DNA of 64,000 bases from Streptacidiphilus sp041262165 (GTDB lineage: Bacteria; Actinomycetota; Actinomycetes; Streptomycetales; Streptomycetaceae), in assembly GCF_041262165.1 (NCBI RefSeq), contig NZ_JBGCBY010000018.1, positions 116,490 through 180,489 of the forward strand, written 5' to 3'. Numbering within the stretch: position 1 is the stretch's first letter; the number at the start of each line of letters is the position of its first letter. Shown here piece by piece: positions 1 to 8,666 of this stretch. The notes under the pieces were generated by a model. It was not told the origin of the DNA and made no database searches. It saw only the letters and a program-made list of their open reading frames with translations. The position numbers and the translations under genes are program-made.

Positions 1-223
1 CGCTGACGGTGGTGCGGCTCAGCTGCAGTGCGGGGGCGAGTTCCCGCTCGGGGGGCATCCGGGCGTGCAGGGCGATCCGGCCCTCCAGGATCAGGGTCTG
101 GATCGTGGCGGCCAGGTGCTGGTACGCGGGCCGGTCCACGGCCGCCGTGGGCTGGAGCAGTGCGGCAAGCCGGCGAGCGGCCAGCGTTCCGCCTGCCGCC
201 TGCTCGGTGCGTGTCTGCGACAT
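1..223 (-). CDS. GntR-family regulator, N-terminal part (cut by window edge)
   Basis: Reading the minus strand from an ATG at 223 gives an open frame that runs off the window start. About 30 variable residues are followed by a region typical of the GntR winged helix: RPAYQHLAATIQTLILEGRI, then MPPERELAPALQLSRTTVS. The pattern of a ligand-independent 'dose' helix followed by PERELA and SRTTV is the classic GntR/MocR DNA-binding signature. The C-terminal effector domain is outside the window, so FadR, HutC or MocR type cannot be decided. The gene faces away from the rest of the window. Confidence 0.8.
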   Translation of the reverse strand, partial: MSQTRTEQAAGGTLAARRLAALLQPTAAVDRPAYQHLAATIQTLILEGRIALHARMPPERELAPALQLSRTTVS

Positions 224-881
224 TGCGCTGCCCCCAAGAGCCGTACTGCCCGGACCAGGTGAAGGTACAGACTCCCGCGTGTGCCGCGCTCGCTCAACGG
301 GACCGCGCACCGCTCCGCGCGCTCACGGCAGGCAGCTGCGCTGCCGGTCCGAGCGGCCTGGCGCCGCGTCAACCGGCGAGGGCCCGGGTATGGCGCAGGT
401 CACGACCGGGGGCGCCGGCTCAAGATCCACAGTGACCGGGTGGTGGGCGCTGCTCACCGCGTGTCGACGATGTGGGGCAGCTCACCTGGGCCCCGGTGTG
501 GCCCGGGCCACTAAAACCGCCGCCCGGGAGGGGGCAGCTGGCCGGATGTGCGGTCGAAATGCGTGATTTCCTAGATCAATACCGTGGGTAACGCCACGGT
601 GGCCTGCGGTTTCTGTGAATCCCTTGGACGCGCGCCGCTCGTTGCCTACGTTCGAGGAAGTGCAACGAGCACCCCGGGTCCGCCCACCTGCGCATGTTCT
701 CCGCCTGTCAGCGAGAACACGCCCGCCGCCCTCGTCCCGAAGCGGCCAACGGTGGGGACCGGACGGCACGGTGACGCCTCCCGCGTGAACCGGCCGTCCG
801 CGAGGAAGCCGAGCAGCGGATCGAAACGCGCCCACAGCGCGCGCTGCGCCGTGCCGTCCCGGGCCTGTCGAGAGGAACCTT
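224..881. promoter_or_regulatory. Intergenic region upstream of the GntR and Rpf genes, with two hairpins
   Basis: No convincing gene. Two perfect inverted repeats lie in the leader of the Rpf gene: 581-600 (7-bp stem, 6-nt loop) and 637-670 (9-bp stem GCTCGTTGC/GCAACGAGC, 16-nt loop). Actinobacterial rpf genes often have long structured leaders, some of them ydaO-type c-di-AMP riboswitches, but I cannot match the ydaO consensus here, so this is only a structured-leader candidate. Confidence 0.35.
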
Positions 882-1268
882 TTGCTCTTCCGCCGCCAGT
901 CCGACGCTGCCCGCACCACCACCCGCACCACCACCCGCATCCGTGCCGCCGTCATCGCCGGTGTGGTCGTCGCCGCCCCCGTGGCCGGCCTGGTCGCCGC
1001 CACCGGCGCCTCCGCCGCCGACACCACCTCCGCCTGGAACGCCGTCGCCCAGTGCGAGAGCAGCGGCAACTGGGCCGCCAACACCGGCAACGGCTTCTAC
1101 GGCGGCCTGCAGTTCACCACCTCCACCTGGGCCGCCTTCGGTGGCACCCAGTACGCCGCCAGCGCCAACCAGGCCAGCTCCGGCCAGCAGATCGCCGTGG
1201 CCCAGCACGTCCTGGCCGCCCAGGGCCCCGGCGCCTGGCCGGTCTGCGGCCCCAAGGCCGGTCTTTGA
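882..1268 (+). CDS. Secreted resuscitation-promoting-factor-like transglycosylase
   Basis: 128 residues starting at TTG, chosen because AGAGGAA lies five bases upstream and no ATG/GTG fits. Residues 1-45 form a Sec signal peptide (Arg-rich n-region, Val/Ala-rich core, ASA cleavage site). The rest is a compact Rpf domain: WNAVAQCESSGNW carries the catalytic Glu after the first Cys, GFYGGLQFTTSTW is the conserved lysozyme-like core, and a second Cys near the C-terminus (PVCGPK) completes the disulfide. There is no LysM domain, unlike longer streptomycete Rpfs. Predicted role: muralytic enzyme acting on peptidoglycan outside the cell during germination or growth. A strong hairpin follows the stop. 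Confidence 0.92.
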   Translation: MLFRRQSDAARTTTRTTTRIRAAVIAGVVVAAPVAGLVAATGASAADTTSAWNAVAQCESSGNWAANTGNGFYGGLQFTTSTWAAFGGTQYAASANQASSGQQIAVAQHVLAAQGPGAWPVCGPKAGL

Positions 1269-1290
1269 CCTGACCTGCGGCCCAAAACGC

Positions 1291-1338
1291 CACAGCGGTG
1301 GGCCCGCACCCCGCGAGGGGGGCGGGCCCACCGCTGTG
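1291..1338 (+). terminator. Strong terminator hairpin after the Rpf gene
   Basis: A perfect 17-bp stem begins with CACAGCGGTGGGCCCGC (1291-1307), and its exact complement is at 1322-1338. There is no U-tract, as is usual for high-GC actinomycetes. Confidence 0.8.
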
Positions 1339-1519
1339 CGCTGCCCGCCCGGGCACGGGCCCGCGAGGGGTGCGGACGCCCGCGCGCCGGCGGCGGGATC
1401 GGGGCGCGGGAGCGTGTCTTGTCCCGTCCCGCTGCGAGCGTCGCGCGACCCTTCTGAGACCGTGGAGCCCGCCGCGAGCAGCAGCCCCGGCACAGCAATC
1501 CCACTGGAGGAGTCGCACG

Positions 1520-1876
1520 ATGGACCTGGCCCGCGCCCCGTACGAGTTCGCCGGCGCTGCCGCCGACGAGATCCGCGCGTTGAACTACCGGACGCTGGAC
1601 GGCGGTTACCCCTCCCCCGGCGACGTGTACGACACCGCCCACGCGCTGAGAACCCTGGCGCAGCGCCTGCCGCAGGCGCTGGAGCAGTTGGGGATCGGGC
1701 TGGCGGCCCTGGCCGACGGTGACCAGGTCCGGATCACCTCGGGCGCGCCGGGCACCGACACGGTGCCCGAGCGGCGCCGGCAGATCGCCGAGGCGCTGGA
1801 CGCGGGGCTGCGGGCGACGGACGTGCTGGAGCAGGCCCTGGCCGTGGTCACGCGCCTGACCAGCGACCTGGTCTGA
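1520..1876 (+). CDS. Small helical protein of unknown function
   Basis: 118 residues from an ATG at 1520 with GGAGGAG about nine bases upstream; the longer open frame upstream runs through the terminator and is rejected. The protein begins MDLARAPYEFAGAAADEIRA, has no signal or membrane segment, and is predicted mostly helical, with a C-terminal half of amphipathic Ala/Leu repeats (RRRQIAEALDAGLRATDVLE). It resembles small conserved streptomycete proteins of unknown role; I assign no function. It ends 44 bp before the convergent iolD gene. Confidence 0.75.
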   Translation: MDLARAPYEFAGAAADEIRALNYRTLDGGYPSPGDVYDTAHALRTLAQRLPQALEQLGIGLAALADGDQVRITSGAPGTDTVPERRRQIAEALDAGLRATDVLEQALAVVTRLTSDLV

Positions 1877-1920
1877 CGGCCTGGTGCGCGCGGCCGCCGA
1901 GGTCCGGGGGCGGGGGGCTG

Positions 1921-3831
1921 TCAGAGGTGGTGGCGCTGGTGCTGTTTGGCGTCCCGGTAGCGGTCGTGGGCCTGGCGGGCCGCGGGGCGGTTCGAGGTCT
2001 CGGCGACGGCCACGTCCCACCAGGCGTGGGCGGCCAGCGCGGGCAGGGTCGGGTCGGGCGGGGCGGTCTCCGCGTAGACGGCCGTCGGCCGGTCGGCGGC
2101 GCGGGCCTCGCGCAGGGCCTCGCGCAGCTGGTCGACGGTGTCGGCGCGCAGCACGGCCAGGCCCAGGCTGCGCATGTTGGCGGCCAGGTCCACCGGGAGC
2201 GGGTCGCCGGTGTAGCTGCCGTCGGGTGCGCGGAAGCGGTAGGCGGTGCCGTAGCGTTCGGCGCCGACGCTCTCGGACAGGCCCCCGATCGAGGCGTAGC
2301 CGTGGTTCTGCACCAGCACCGGGATGATTTTGATGTTCTCCTGGACGGCGGTGACCAGTTCGGTGGGCAGCATCAGGTAGGTGCCGTCGCCGACCAGTGC
2401 GAAGACCTCGCGGTCCGGGGCGGCCAGGCGCACCCCCAGGGCGGCGGGGATCTCGTAGCCCATGCAGGAGTAGCCGTACTCGACGTGGTACTGCTGCGGG
2501 TCGCGCGGGCGCCAGAGCTTGTGCAGGTCCCCGGGCATCGAGCCGGCCGCGTTGACCAGTACGTCGCGGGGTTGGAGCACCTGGTCCAGGACGCCGATGA
2601 GTTGGGCCTGGGTGGGGCGGGCGGCACCGTCGGGGGCGGCGTAGGCGTCGTCGACGGCCCGGCGCCACTGGTCGGCGTCGCGGCGGTACTGCTGTTCGTG
2701 GGCGGTCGGCACGCGGTGGCCGGCCAACGCGCGGGCCAGCTGGTCCAGGGCGGTGCGGGCGTCGGCGACCAGGGGGTGTCCGGCGAGTTTGTGGGCGTCG
2801 GGTGCGGCGATGTTGAGGTTGACGAAGCGCACCTGCGGGTCGGTGAACAGGGTCGCGGAGGCGGTGGTGAAGTCGGTCCAGCGGGTGCCGACGCCGATGA
2901 CCAGGTCGGCGCGGCGGGCGGTGGCGTTGGCGGCGGCGGTGCCGGTGTGGCCGATGCCGCCGAGCGCGGCCGGGTGGTCGAAGGGCAGGGATCCCTTGCC
3001 GGCCTGGGTCTCGGCGACGGGGATGGCGGTGGTGTCGGCGAAGTGGCGCAGGGCCTGCTCGGCGCCGCTGTGGTGGACGCCGCCGCCGGCCACGAGCAGG
3101 GGGCGGCGGGCGGCGCGTACCAGGTCGGTGGCGCGGGCGAGTTCGTCGGGGTCGGGGTGGGGGCGGCGGATGTGCCAGGTGCGGTCGGCGAAGAAGTCGG
3201 CGGGCCAGTGGTGGGCCTGGGCCTGCACGTCCTGGGGCAGGGCCAGGGTGACCGCGCCGGTGTCCACCGGGTCGCTGAGTACCCGCATCGCCTGCAGGGC
3301 TGCGGGGACCAGCATCTCGGGGCGCCAGATCCGGTCGAAGAAGCGGCTGACCGGGCGCAGCGTGTCGTTGACGCTGAGGTCGCCGGCCCAGGGGGTCTCC
3401 AGTTGCTGGAGCACCGGGTCGGCCGGGCGGGTGGCGAACACGTCGCCGGGCAGCAGCAGCACCGGTAGCCGGTTGATGGTGGCCAGGGCGGCGCCGGTGA
3501 CCAGGTTGGTGGCGCCCGGGCCGATGGAGGTGGTCACCGCGTGGGTGCTGAGCCTGCCGCGCTGGCGGGCGTAGCCGACCGCGGCGTGCACCATCGCCTG
3601 CTCGTTGCGGCCCTGCAGGTAGGGCATGGCGTCCGCGCCCTGGGCGCCGGCCTCCAGCAGTGCCTGGCCAAGGCCGGCGACGTTGCCGTGGCCGAAGATC
3701 CCCCAGCAGGCGGTGATCAGGCGCTGCCGCCGGCCGTCGCGCTCGGTGTACTGGTGGGCAAGGAAGCGCACCAGGGCCTGGGCGGTGGTCAGGCGCACGG
3801 TGCCGGGGGCGGCGGTGGGCGGGCTGGTCAT
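1921..3831 (-). CDS. iolD: 3D-(3,5/4)-trihydroxycyclohexane-1,2-dione acylhydrolase
   Basis: 636 residues, normal for IolD. It is a thiamine-diphosphate enzyme that hydrolyses the ring of trihydroxycyclohexanedione to 5-deoxy-glucuronate. The N-terminal ThDP domain contains the cofactor-activating region (WGIFGHGNVAGLGQAL, then the EQAMVHAAVGYARQRGRLST segment), the middle domain follows, and the C-terminal PP domain has the GDGTYLMLPTEL...PVLVQN ThDP-Mg signature (GDG-x26-N). The start at 3831 was chosen because its ATG overlaps the iolB stop by 4 bp. It is the last gene of the iol operon. Confidence 0.95.
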   Translation of the reverse strand: MTSPPTAAPGTVRLTTAQALVRFLAHQYTERDGRRQRLITACWGIFGHGNVAGLGQALLEAGAQGADAMPYLQGRNEQAMVHAAVGYARQRGRLSTHAVTTSIGPGATNLVTGAALATINRLPVLLLPGDVFATRPADPVLQQLETPWAGDLSVNDTLRPVSRFFDRIWRPEMLVPAALQAMRVLSDPVDTGAVTLALPQDVQAQAHHWPADFFADRTWHIRRPHPDPDELARATDLVRAARRPLLVAGGGVHHSGAEQALRHFADTTAIPVAETQAGKGSLPFDHPAALGGIGHTGTAAANATARRADLVIGVGTRWTDFTTASATLFTDPQVRFVNLNIAAPDAHKLAGHPLVADARTALDQLARALAGHRVPTAHEQQYRRDADQWRRAVDDAYAAPDGAARPTQAQLIGVLDQVLQPRDVLVNAAGSMPGDLHKLWRPRDPQQYHVEYGYSCMGYEIPAALGVRLAAPDREVFALVGDGTYLMLPTELVTAVQENIKIIPVLVQNHGYASIGGLSESVGAERYGTAYRFRAPDGSYTGDPLPVDLAANMRSLGLAVLRADTVDQLREALREARAADRPTAVYAETAPPDPTLPALAAHAWWDVAVAETSNRPAARQAHDRYRDAKQHQRHHL

Positions 3832-4922
3832 CGGGGGCGGCCTTCCGTGGGGGCGGGCGCGGTCGGGGCGGGTCCGGTCGGGGCGGGGGCGGTGGGGGCG
3901 GTGTAGAGGGGCAGCCGGGGGTCGGCCGGCTCGTGGGGCCAGGTGTCGCGGACCCAGGCGTGGGCGGGGTCGTCGCAGATCAGCCAGGACCGTTCGGGGC
4001 CCGGTCCGGCCATCACGTTGAGGTAGTACATGGGGTAGCCGGGGGCGGCCATGCAGGGGCCGTGCCAGCCGTCGGGCACCAGCACCGCGTCGCCGGTGCG
4101 GACTTCGGCCAGGACCTCGGAGCGGCTGGCGCCGCCGGAGGGGTAGACCCGGTGGTAGCCGGTGCCGGGGCCGCCGTGGGGGGCGTCGGCGATGGTGAAC
4201 CAGTAGATCTCCTCCAGCCGGGACTCGTGGCCGGGCCGGTCCTGGTCGTGCTTGTGCGGGGGGTAGGAGGACCAGTTGCCGGCCGGGGTGAGCACCTCGA
4301 CCGCGATCAGCCGGTCGGCCTCGAAGACGTCGGCGGCCGCGAAGTTGTTGACCTGGCGTGCGGCGCGCCCGGCGCCGCGCAGTTCGACGGGTACCGCGCA
4401 GGCGGGGCCGTAGCGGACCGGCAGGCGTTTTTCGCAGCGGGCGCCGGCCAGGGCGAACCGGCCGCCGGCGGCGGAGGTGAGCTGGGCGGTGCTGTCGCGG
4501 GGCAGGTAGGCGAAGTCGCTTACCGCGCTGAAGACGTCGGGGCGCCCGTGCAGTTCGAGGCGCTGGTCCTGGCAGGTGACGGTGAGGGCGCCGGACAGCG
4601 GCAGGACGATCCACTCGCTGTCGCGGGTGTGGAGGCGGCGCCCGGCTCCGGGGTCCAGGTCCAGGATGCGCAGGGAGGTCCGGTCCCAGCCGGCGCTGTG
4701 CGGGTCGATCCGGCAGCGGTAGCCGTCTCGGGCCGCGCTGCCGTCGGGCAGGTGCAGCCGCCGGGGCGGCCCGGCCGGGTCCAGGGCGCGGTCGGCGGCG
4801 GGGCCCGGGGCGGGGCCGGGAGCGGGGCCGGGAGCGGGAGCGGGGGCGGGGCCGGGGCCGGGGGCGGGGCCGGGGGCGGGGCCGGGGGCGGGGTCGGGGG
4901 CGGGGGCGGGGGCGGGGGTCAT
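3828..4922 (-). CDS. iolB: 5-deoxy-glucuronate isomerase
   Basis: 364 residues, about 70-90 longer than typical IolB because of an N-terminal Pro-Ala/Gly-Pro repeat (residues ~3-42). The body is a bicupin: metal ligands are in YPPHKHDQDRPGHESRLEEIYW, and the VLVPDGWHGPCMAAPGYPMYYLNVMAG motif is diagnostic of IolB. It converts 5-deoxy-glucuronate to 2-deoxy-5-keto-gluconate, the substrate of the kinase encoded next to it. It overlaps both neighbours by 4 bp, indicating translational coupling. The repeat-encoded N-terminus may be mis-started; a GTG/ATG start inside the repeat is not excluded. Confidence 0.93.
   Translation of the reverse strand: MTPAPAPAPDPAPGPAPGPAPGPGPAPAPAPGPAPGPAPGPAADRALDPAGPPRRLHLPDGSAARDGYRCRIDPHSAGWDRTSLRILDLDPGAGRRLHTRDSEWIVLPLSGALTVTCQDQRLELHGRPDVFSAVSDFAYLPRDSTAQLTSAAGGRFALAGARCEKRLPVRYGPACAVPVELRGAGRAARQVNNFAAADVFEADRLIAVEVLTPAGNWSSYPPHKHDQDRPGHESRLEEIYWFTIADAPHGGPGTGYHRVYPSGGASRSEVLAEVRTGDAVLVPDGWHGPCMAAPGYPMYYLNVMAGPGPERSWLICDDPAHAWVRDTWPHEPADPRLPLYTAPTAPAPTGPAPTAPAPTEGRPR
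4798..4918. repeat. GC-rich microsatellite-like repeat encoding the Pro-Ala tail of IolB
   Basis: Irregular 6-bp units (GGGGCC/GGGGCG/GGAGCG) run for about 120 bp and translate in the iolB frame to PAPGPAPG repeats. Such tracts are prone to length change, so the IolB N-terminus may vary between strains. Confidence 0.8.
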
Positions 4923-6001
4923 GCGGTCACCGGCCGGGGGCCGGCGGGGCGCGGGGCTGCGGGGCGGGGGGTGGCCGGGGGGACGGCCAGGGGCGGATCG
5001 CCGGGCCTGCGGCGGCGGTGACGGACCATCAGCGACTCGATCTCCTGGGGGTCGGGCATGTCGTCGGCGCAGGCCAGGCGGCCGGCGACCAGCGCGCCGG
5101 CGGCGTTGGCGGTCTCGATGACCTCGCGCAGCGGGCGGGCGGCGCGCAGTCCGGCCGCCAGCGCCCCGCCGAAGGCGTCGCCTGCGCCCAGGCCGTTGAC
5201 GACCCGGACCGCCAGCGGCTCCACCCGCACCTCCTCGGTGGCGGTGCGGGCCAGCACCCCGGCGGGCCCCTGCTTGACCACCGCCAGGCGCACCCCGCGT
5301 GCCAGCAGCAGGTCGGCGGCGCGGTCCGGGTCGCGGGTGCCGACGGCGACCTGGACCTCGTCGCGGTTGCCGACCGCGACGGTGGCCGCCTGCAGAGCGC
5401 GGGCGTACCAGTGGGGCGCCTGGGCGGGGTCGGCCCAGAAGGAGGGCCGCCAGTCCAGGTCGAGCACGACGTCGGCGTGCGCGGCGGCGTGGTCGGCGGC
5501 CAGCAGGGTGGTGCTTGCGGAGGGTTCGACGGCCAGGCCGCCGCCGGTGATCCACACGATCGCGGCGCGGCCGATCGCGTCCAGGTCCAGGTCCTGCGGG
5601 GTCAGGCACTGGTCGGGGGCGACGGGGTGGCGGTAGAAGAGGATGGGGAAGTCGTCCGGGGGGTGGATCTCGCAGAAGACCACCGGGGTCTGCCGGCCGG
5701 GGACGGTGACCACGTGCCGGTCCTCGACGCCGAAGCCGCGCAGCGCCTGGCGTACGTAGGGCCCGAAGGGGTCCTCGCCGACGCCGGTGACCACGGTGGT
5801 GCGCAGGCCGTGGCGGGCGGCGGCGACCGCGACGTTGGTGGCGGTGCCGCCCAGCGACTTGGCGAAGGTGCGTACGTCGGCCAGCGGCACTCCGGTCTGC
5901 TGCGGGTACAGGTCGACGCCGACCCGGCCCAGGGTGACCAGGTCGTACGGCGCGGGGGTGCAGGGCGCGGAGGCGGGGGTGGGACGTGCAGGGGTGCTCA
6001 C
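4919..6001 (-). CDS. iolC: 5-dehydro-2-deoxygluconokinase
   Basis: 360 residues, PfkB-family sugar kinase. It has the N-terminal GRVGVDLYPQQTGVPL motif characteristic of IolC, the PfkB signature GGTATNVAVAAARHGL, and the C-terminal ATP/catalytic motif NGLGAGDAFGGALAAGL with the general-base Asp. It phosphorylates 2-deoxy-5-keto-gluconate using ATP. The GTG start at 6001 overlaps the iolE stop by 4 bp; the Ala/Pro-rich C-terminal tail overlaps iolB by 4 bp. IolJ aldolase, the next pathway enzyme, is not in the window. Confidence 0.94.
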   Translation of the reverse strand: MSTPARPTPASAPCTPAPYDLVTLGRVGVDLYPQQTGVPLADVRTFAKSLGGTATNVAVAAARHGLRTTVVTGVGEDPFGPYVRQALRGFGVEDRHVVTVPGRQTPVVFCEIHPPDDFPILFYRHPVAPDQCLTPQDLDLDAIGRAAIVWITGGGLAVEPSASTTLLAADHAAAHADVVLDLDWRPSFWADPAQAPHWYARALQAATVAVGNRDEVQVAVGTRDPDRAADLLLARGVRLAVVKQGPAGVLARTATEEVRVEPLAVRVVNGLGAGDAFGGALAAGLRAARPLREVIETANAAGALVAGRLACADDMPDPQEIESLMVRHRRRRPGDPPLAVPPATPRPAAPRPAGPRPVTA

Positions 6002-6915
6002 GGTGCGACCGTCCCGCCGGGGCCGGTGGCCAGGGCGGCCAGCAGGTCCAGGCCGGTGCGCACGTCGCGGGCCGGGCCCTGGCCGGGGGCGGGGTCGGCG
6101 TGCAGCACGGTGTCCTGCTCCAGCACGTACCAGCCGCGGTAGCCGCCTGCCTCCAGGGTGCGCACCAGTGCCGGCACGTCCAGGTCGCCGTGGCCCAGCG
6201 GGCGGTACATGCCGCGGGCGACGGCGTCGGCGTAGGAGGTGCGGCCGGCGCGGACCTGGTCGGCGGCGGTGGTGTCGACGTCCTTGAGGTGGACGTGGGC
6301 GATGCGGTCCGCGGCGCGCCGGGCCAGGGCCAGCGGGTCGGTGCCGCCCGCGAGCAGGTGGCCGGTGTCCAGGCACAGGGCGATGCCGGCGCCGTCCAGG
6401 ACCCGCAGCACCTCGGGTTCGTGTTCGACCATGGTGCCGATGTGCGGGTGCAGGGTGGCGGTGATGCCGCGGGCGTGGGCCAGGGCGGCGAGGTGGTCGA
6501 GGTTGGCCAGCAGGGTCTTCCAGCCGGCGGTGTCCAGGTCGGGGCGGCCCTCGTAGCCGTCGCGGCCGGTGGCGGCGGCCAGCACCAGGGTGTCCGCGCC
6601 GCAGGCGACGAAGGCGTCCAGGGCCGTGGCCAGGGCCGGCAGCGGGTCGTTGGCCGGGTCGTGCAGCACGGCCGGTACGAAGCCGCCGACCGCGGCCAGG
6701 CCGTGTGCGCGCAGCGTGGCGGCGCGGGCGGCCGGGTCCTCGGGCAGGAATCCGTCCGGGCCGAACTCGGTGGCTGTGAAGCCCAGTTCGTGCATCTCCT
6801 CGAGCACCCGGGCGACGGGCAGTTGGTGGCCCCAGCCGGGGACCTCGCACACCCCCCAGGAGATGGGGGCGGCGGCGACGCGCTCGAGCAGCGGGGCGGC
6901 GGCGGGGGTCGTCAT
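5998..6915 (-). CDS. iolE: Inosose dehydratase (xylose-isomerase-like TIM barrel)
   Basis: 305 residues. The start of the fold, APISWGVCEVPGWGHQL, is the signature of IolE (ISWGVxExPxWG), followed by LHPHIGTMVEHEPEV (metal-site His and Glu) and LCLDTGHLLAGG with HVHLKDVD, metal-binding strands of AP-endonuclease-2 family barrels. It dehydrates scyllo-inosose to the diketone acted on by IolD. It starts at 6915, overlapping iolG by 4 bp and iolC by 4 bp. Confidence 0.92.
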   Translation of the reverse strand: MTTPAAAPLLERVAAAPISWGVCEVPGWGHQLPVARVLEEMHELGFTATEFGPDGFLPEDPAARAATLRAHGLAAVGGFVPAVLHDPANDPLPALATALDAFVACGADTLVLAAATGRDGYEGRPDLDTAGWKTLLANLDHLAALAHARGITATLHPHIGTMVEHEPEVLRVLDGAGIALCLDTGHLLAGGTDPLALARRAADRIAHVHLKDVDTTAADQVRAGRTSYADAVARGMYRPLGHGDLDVPALVRTLEAGGYRGWYVLEQDTVLHADPAPGQGPARDVRTGLDLLAALATGPGGTVAP

Positions 6916-8030
6916 CGGGCACGCTCCTGGGTGACGGGGGCGGGGGCGGGGACGGCAGCGACGGGGGCCGCGGGTTCGCCGAGGGCGGTGAGGGCGGTGA
7001 GGGCGGTGGTGCGGACGGTGTCGAGTTCGACGGGTGCGCCCAGGCGGCGGGACAGTTCGCAGGCCTCGGCGATCAGCAGTGCCTCCAGTGCGTCGCGTCC
7101 GGTGCAGGGGCTGGGCGCAAGGCCCCGGGCGACGTCCAGGAAGGCGTCGAGTTCGGCGAGGTAGGCGTCGTGGAAGCGGCTGAGGAAGTCGGGCCAGGGG
7201 TCGGCGGGCGCGCCCGGGGCGCCGGGTTCGGCGGAGGTCATCGGCGCCCTGGGCCCCAGACCCACGGTCAGCTGGTCCTTGCTGCCGGCCAGTTCCATCC
7301 GCACGTCGTAGCCGGCGCCGTTGTAGCGGGTGGCGTTGCAGCTGACCAGGGTGCCGTCGTCCAAGGTGAGCAGGGCGGCGGCGGTGTCCACGTCGCCGGC
7401 CTCGGCGAAGAAGGACGCGCCGCGGTTGGACCCGGTGGCATACACCCGGGTCACCTCGCGGCCGGTGACCCAGCGCACGATGTCGAAGTCGTGCACGCTG
7501 CAGTCGCGGAACAGGCCGCCGGAGGTGGGCACGTAGGCCGCCGGCGGCGGGGCCGGGTCGGCGGTGACGGCGCGGATGGTGTGCACGAAGCCCAGCGCGC
7601 CGGAGCGCAGCGCTGCGCGGGCGGCGTTGTAGCCGGCGTCGAAGCGGCGTTGGAAGCCCAGTTGCAGGGCGGTGCCGTGCCGTTCGACCTCGCGCAGGGC
7701 GCGCAGGGTGCCGGCCAGGTCCATGGCGATGGGCTTCTCGCAGTAGGCGGGCAGGCCCGCCCGCGCGGCGCGGGCGATCAGGTCGGCGTGGGCGTCGGTG
7801 GCGGTGGCGATGACCACCGCGTCCAGGCCCGCGGCCAGCACCGCGTCCACGCCGTCCACGCTGTCCAGGGCGGTGACGGCGGCCGGTGCGCCGGCGAGCC
7901 GCTGGGCGGTGGCCCGGGCCGAGGCCGGGTCCGTGTCGGCGACCAGGAGCTCGGCGACGGCGGGGTGGTGGGCCAGGGTCCTGGCGTGGAAGGAGCCGAT
8001 GCGGCCCGTTCCCAGCAGACCGACGCGCAT
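6912..8030 (-). CDS. iolG: Inositol 2-dehydrogenase (Gfo/Idh/MocA family)
   Basis: 372 residues. Rossmann motif GLLGTGRIGSFHA at the N-terminus, EKPIAMDL with the catalytic Lys of the family, and the downstream DCSVHDFDIVRWVTGREV segment that contributes substrate-binding Asp/His. It oxidises myo-inositol to scyllo-inosose with NAD+, the first step of the operon's pathway. It is the first gene of the minus-strand operon, with GAAAGG upstream of the ATG. The C-terminal ~35 residues are Ala/Pro-rich and dispensable-looking. No inositol transporter or iolA is adjacent. Confidence 0.92.
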   Translation of the reverse strand: MRVGLLGTGRIGSFHARTLAHHPAVAELLVADTDPASARATAQRLAGAPAAVTALDSVDGVDAVLAAGLDAVVIATATDAHADLIARAARAGLPAYCEKPIAMDLAGTLRALREVERHGTALQLGFQRRFDAGYNAARAALRSGALGFVHTIRAVTADPAPPPAAYVPTSGGLFRDCSVHDFDIVRWVTGREVTRVYATGSNRGASFFAEAGDVDTAAALLTLDDGTLVSCNATRYNGAGYDVRMELAGSKDQLTVGLGPRAPMTSAEPGAPGAPADPWPDFLSRFHDAYLAELDAFLDVARGLAPSPCTGRDALEALLIAEACELSRRLGAPVELDTVRTTALTALTALGEPAAPVAAVPAPAPVTQERAR

Positions 8031-8666
8031 GGTGGATGCCTTTCATTGAGCAGCAGCCTCAGTCCAGGAGGCCGGAAGGGTCAGACATCGGGCCGGGGAG
8101 TCGGGTCCCGGCCCTCCGCCGGGTCAGCTCGGCCGCGGTGATGTCCGCCTTCTCGAAGCAGCCCAGGACAGCACACGCCGGTTCTCACGATTCTCGCTGT
8201 ACTTCGGGTGCCCGCACGGGTTGCACATCTGCGACACAGCGGGACCGGGTCGAGCGGTCGATTCTGATCAGCGAGGTGAGGAAGAGCATCCGGGGCTCCG
8301 CATTGGGCCAAGGGGGTGGGGGCCATTATCCGTTGCTTCGACTATCAAGGAATCTCGGCACCCCCGGCCTTTCGGTCCGAAAGGTCCGTAACGGTGTCAC
8401 CACAGCGTGAGGGCCGCGCGCGGCGGCCCGCGCACCCGGCCGGGCGGCCGGGCGGCCGGGGACCCGAACGCGCCGCGGGCGGCCGAGGATTAAGGGCGCC
8501 CTATCGGCACCTGATGGCTGGTCTAGACCCTTGACGCCGGGATTGGTCCACACCACTGTTTCCCAGAACGGCCGCTCGGTCCGGCCCCGCGCCCTCCTGG
8601 CGCGGCGCCGGTCCCTGCCGCGCCCGGTCCCCGCTCAGCCAAGCCGTACCCTCTCGGAGGCGCCAC
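8031..8666. promoter_or_regulatory. Divergent promoter region with a 17-bp inverted repeat
   Basis: No gene seen. An almost isolated perfect inverted repeat lies at 8368-8384 (CCTTTCGG, one base, CCGAAAGG), about 340 bp upstream of iolG and 280 bp upstream of the secreted CBM protein. On the minus strand a GATAAT hexamer (8325-8330) lies 38 bp downstream of it, a possible -10 for the iol operon. The repeat is a candidate operator; the regulator is unknown. Confidence 0.45.

Noticed and set aside
224..881. ydaO-type c-di-AMP riboswitch upstream of the Rpf gene
   Set aside because: Two hairpins are present but I cannot find the conserved ydaO core elements.
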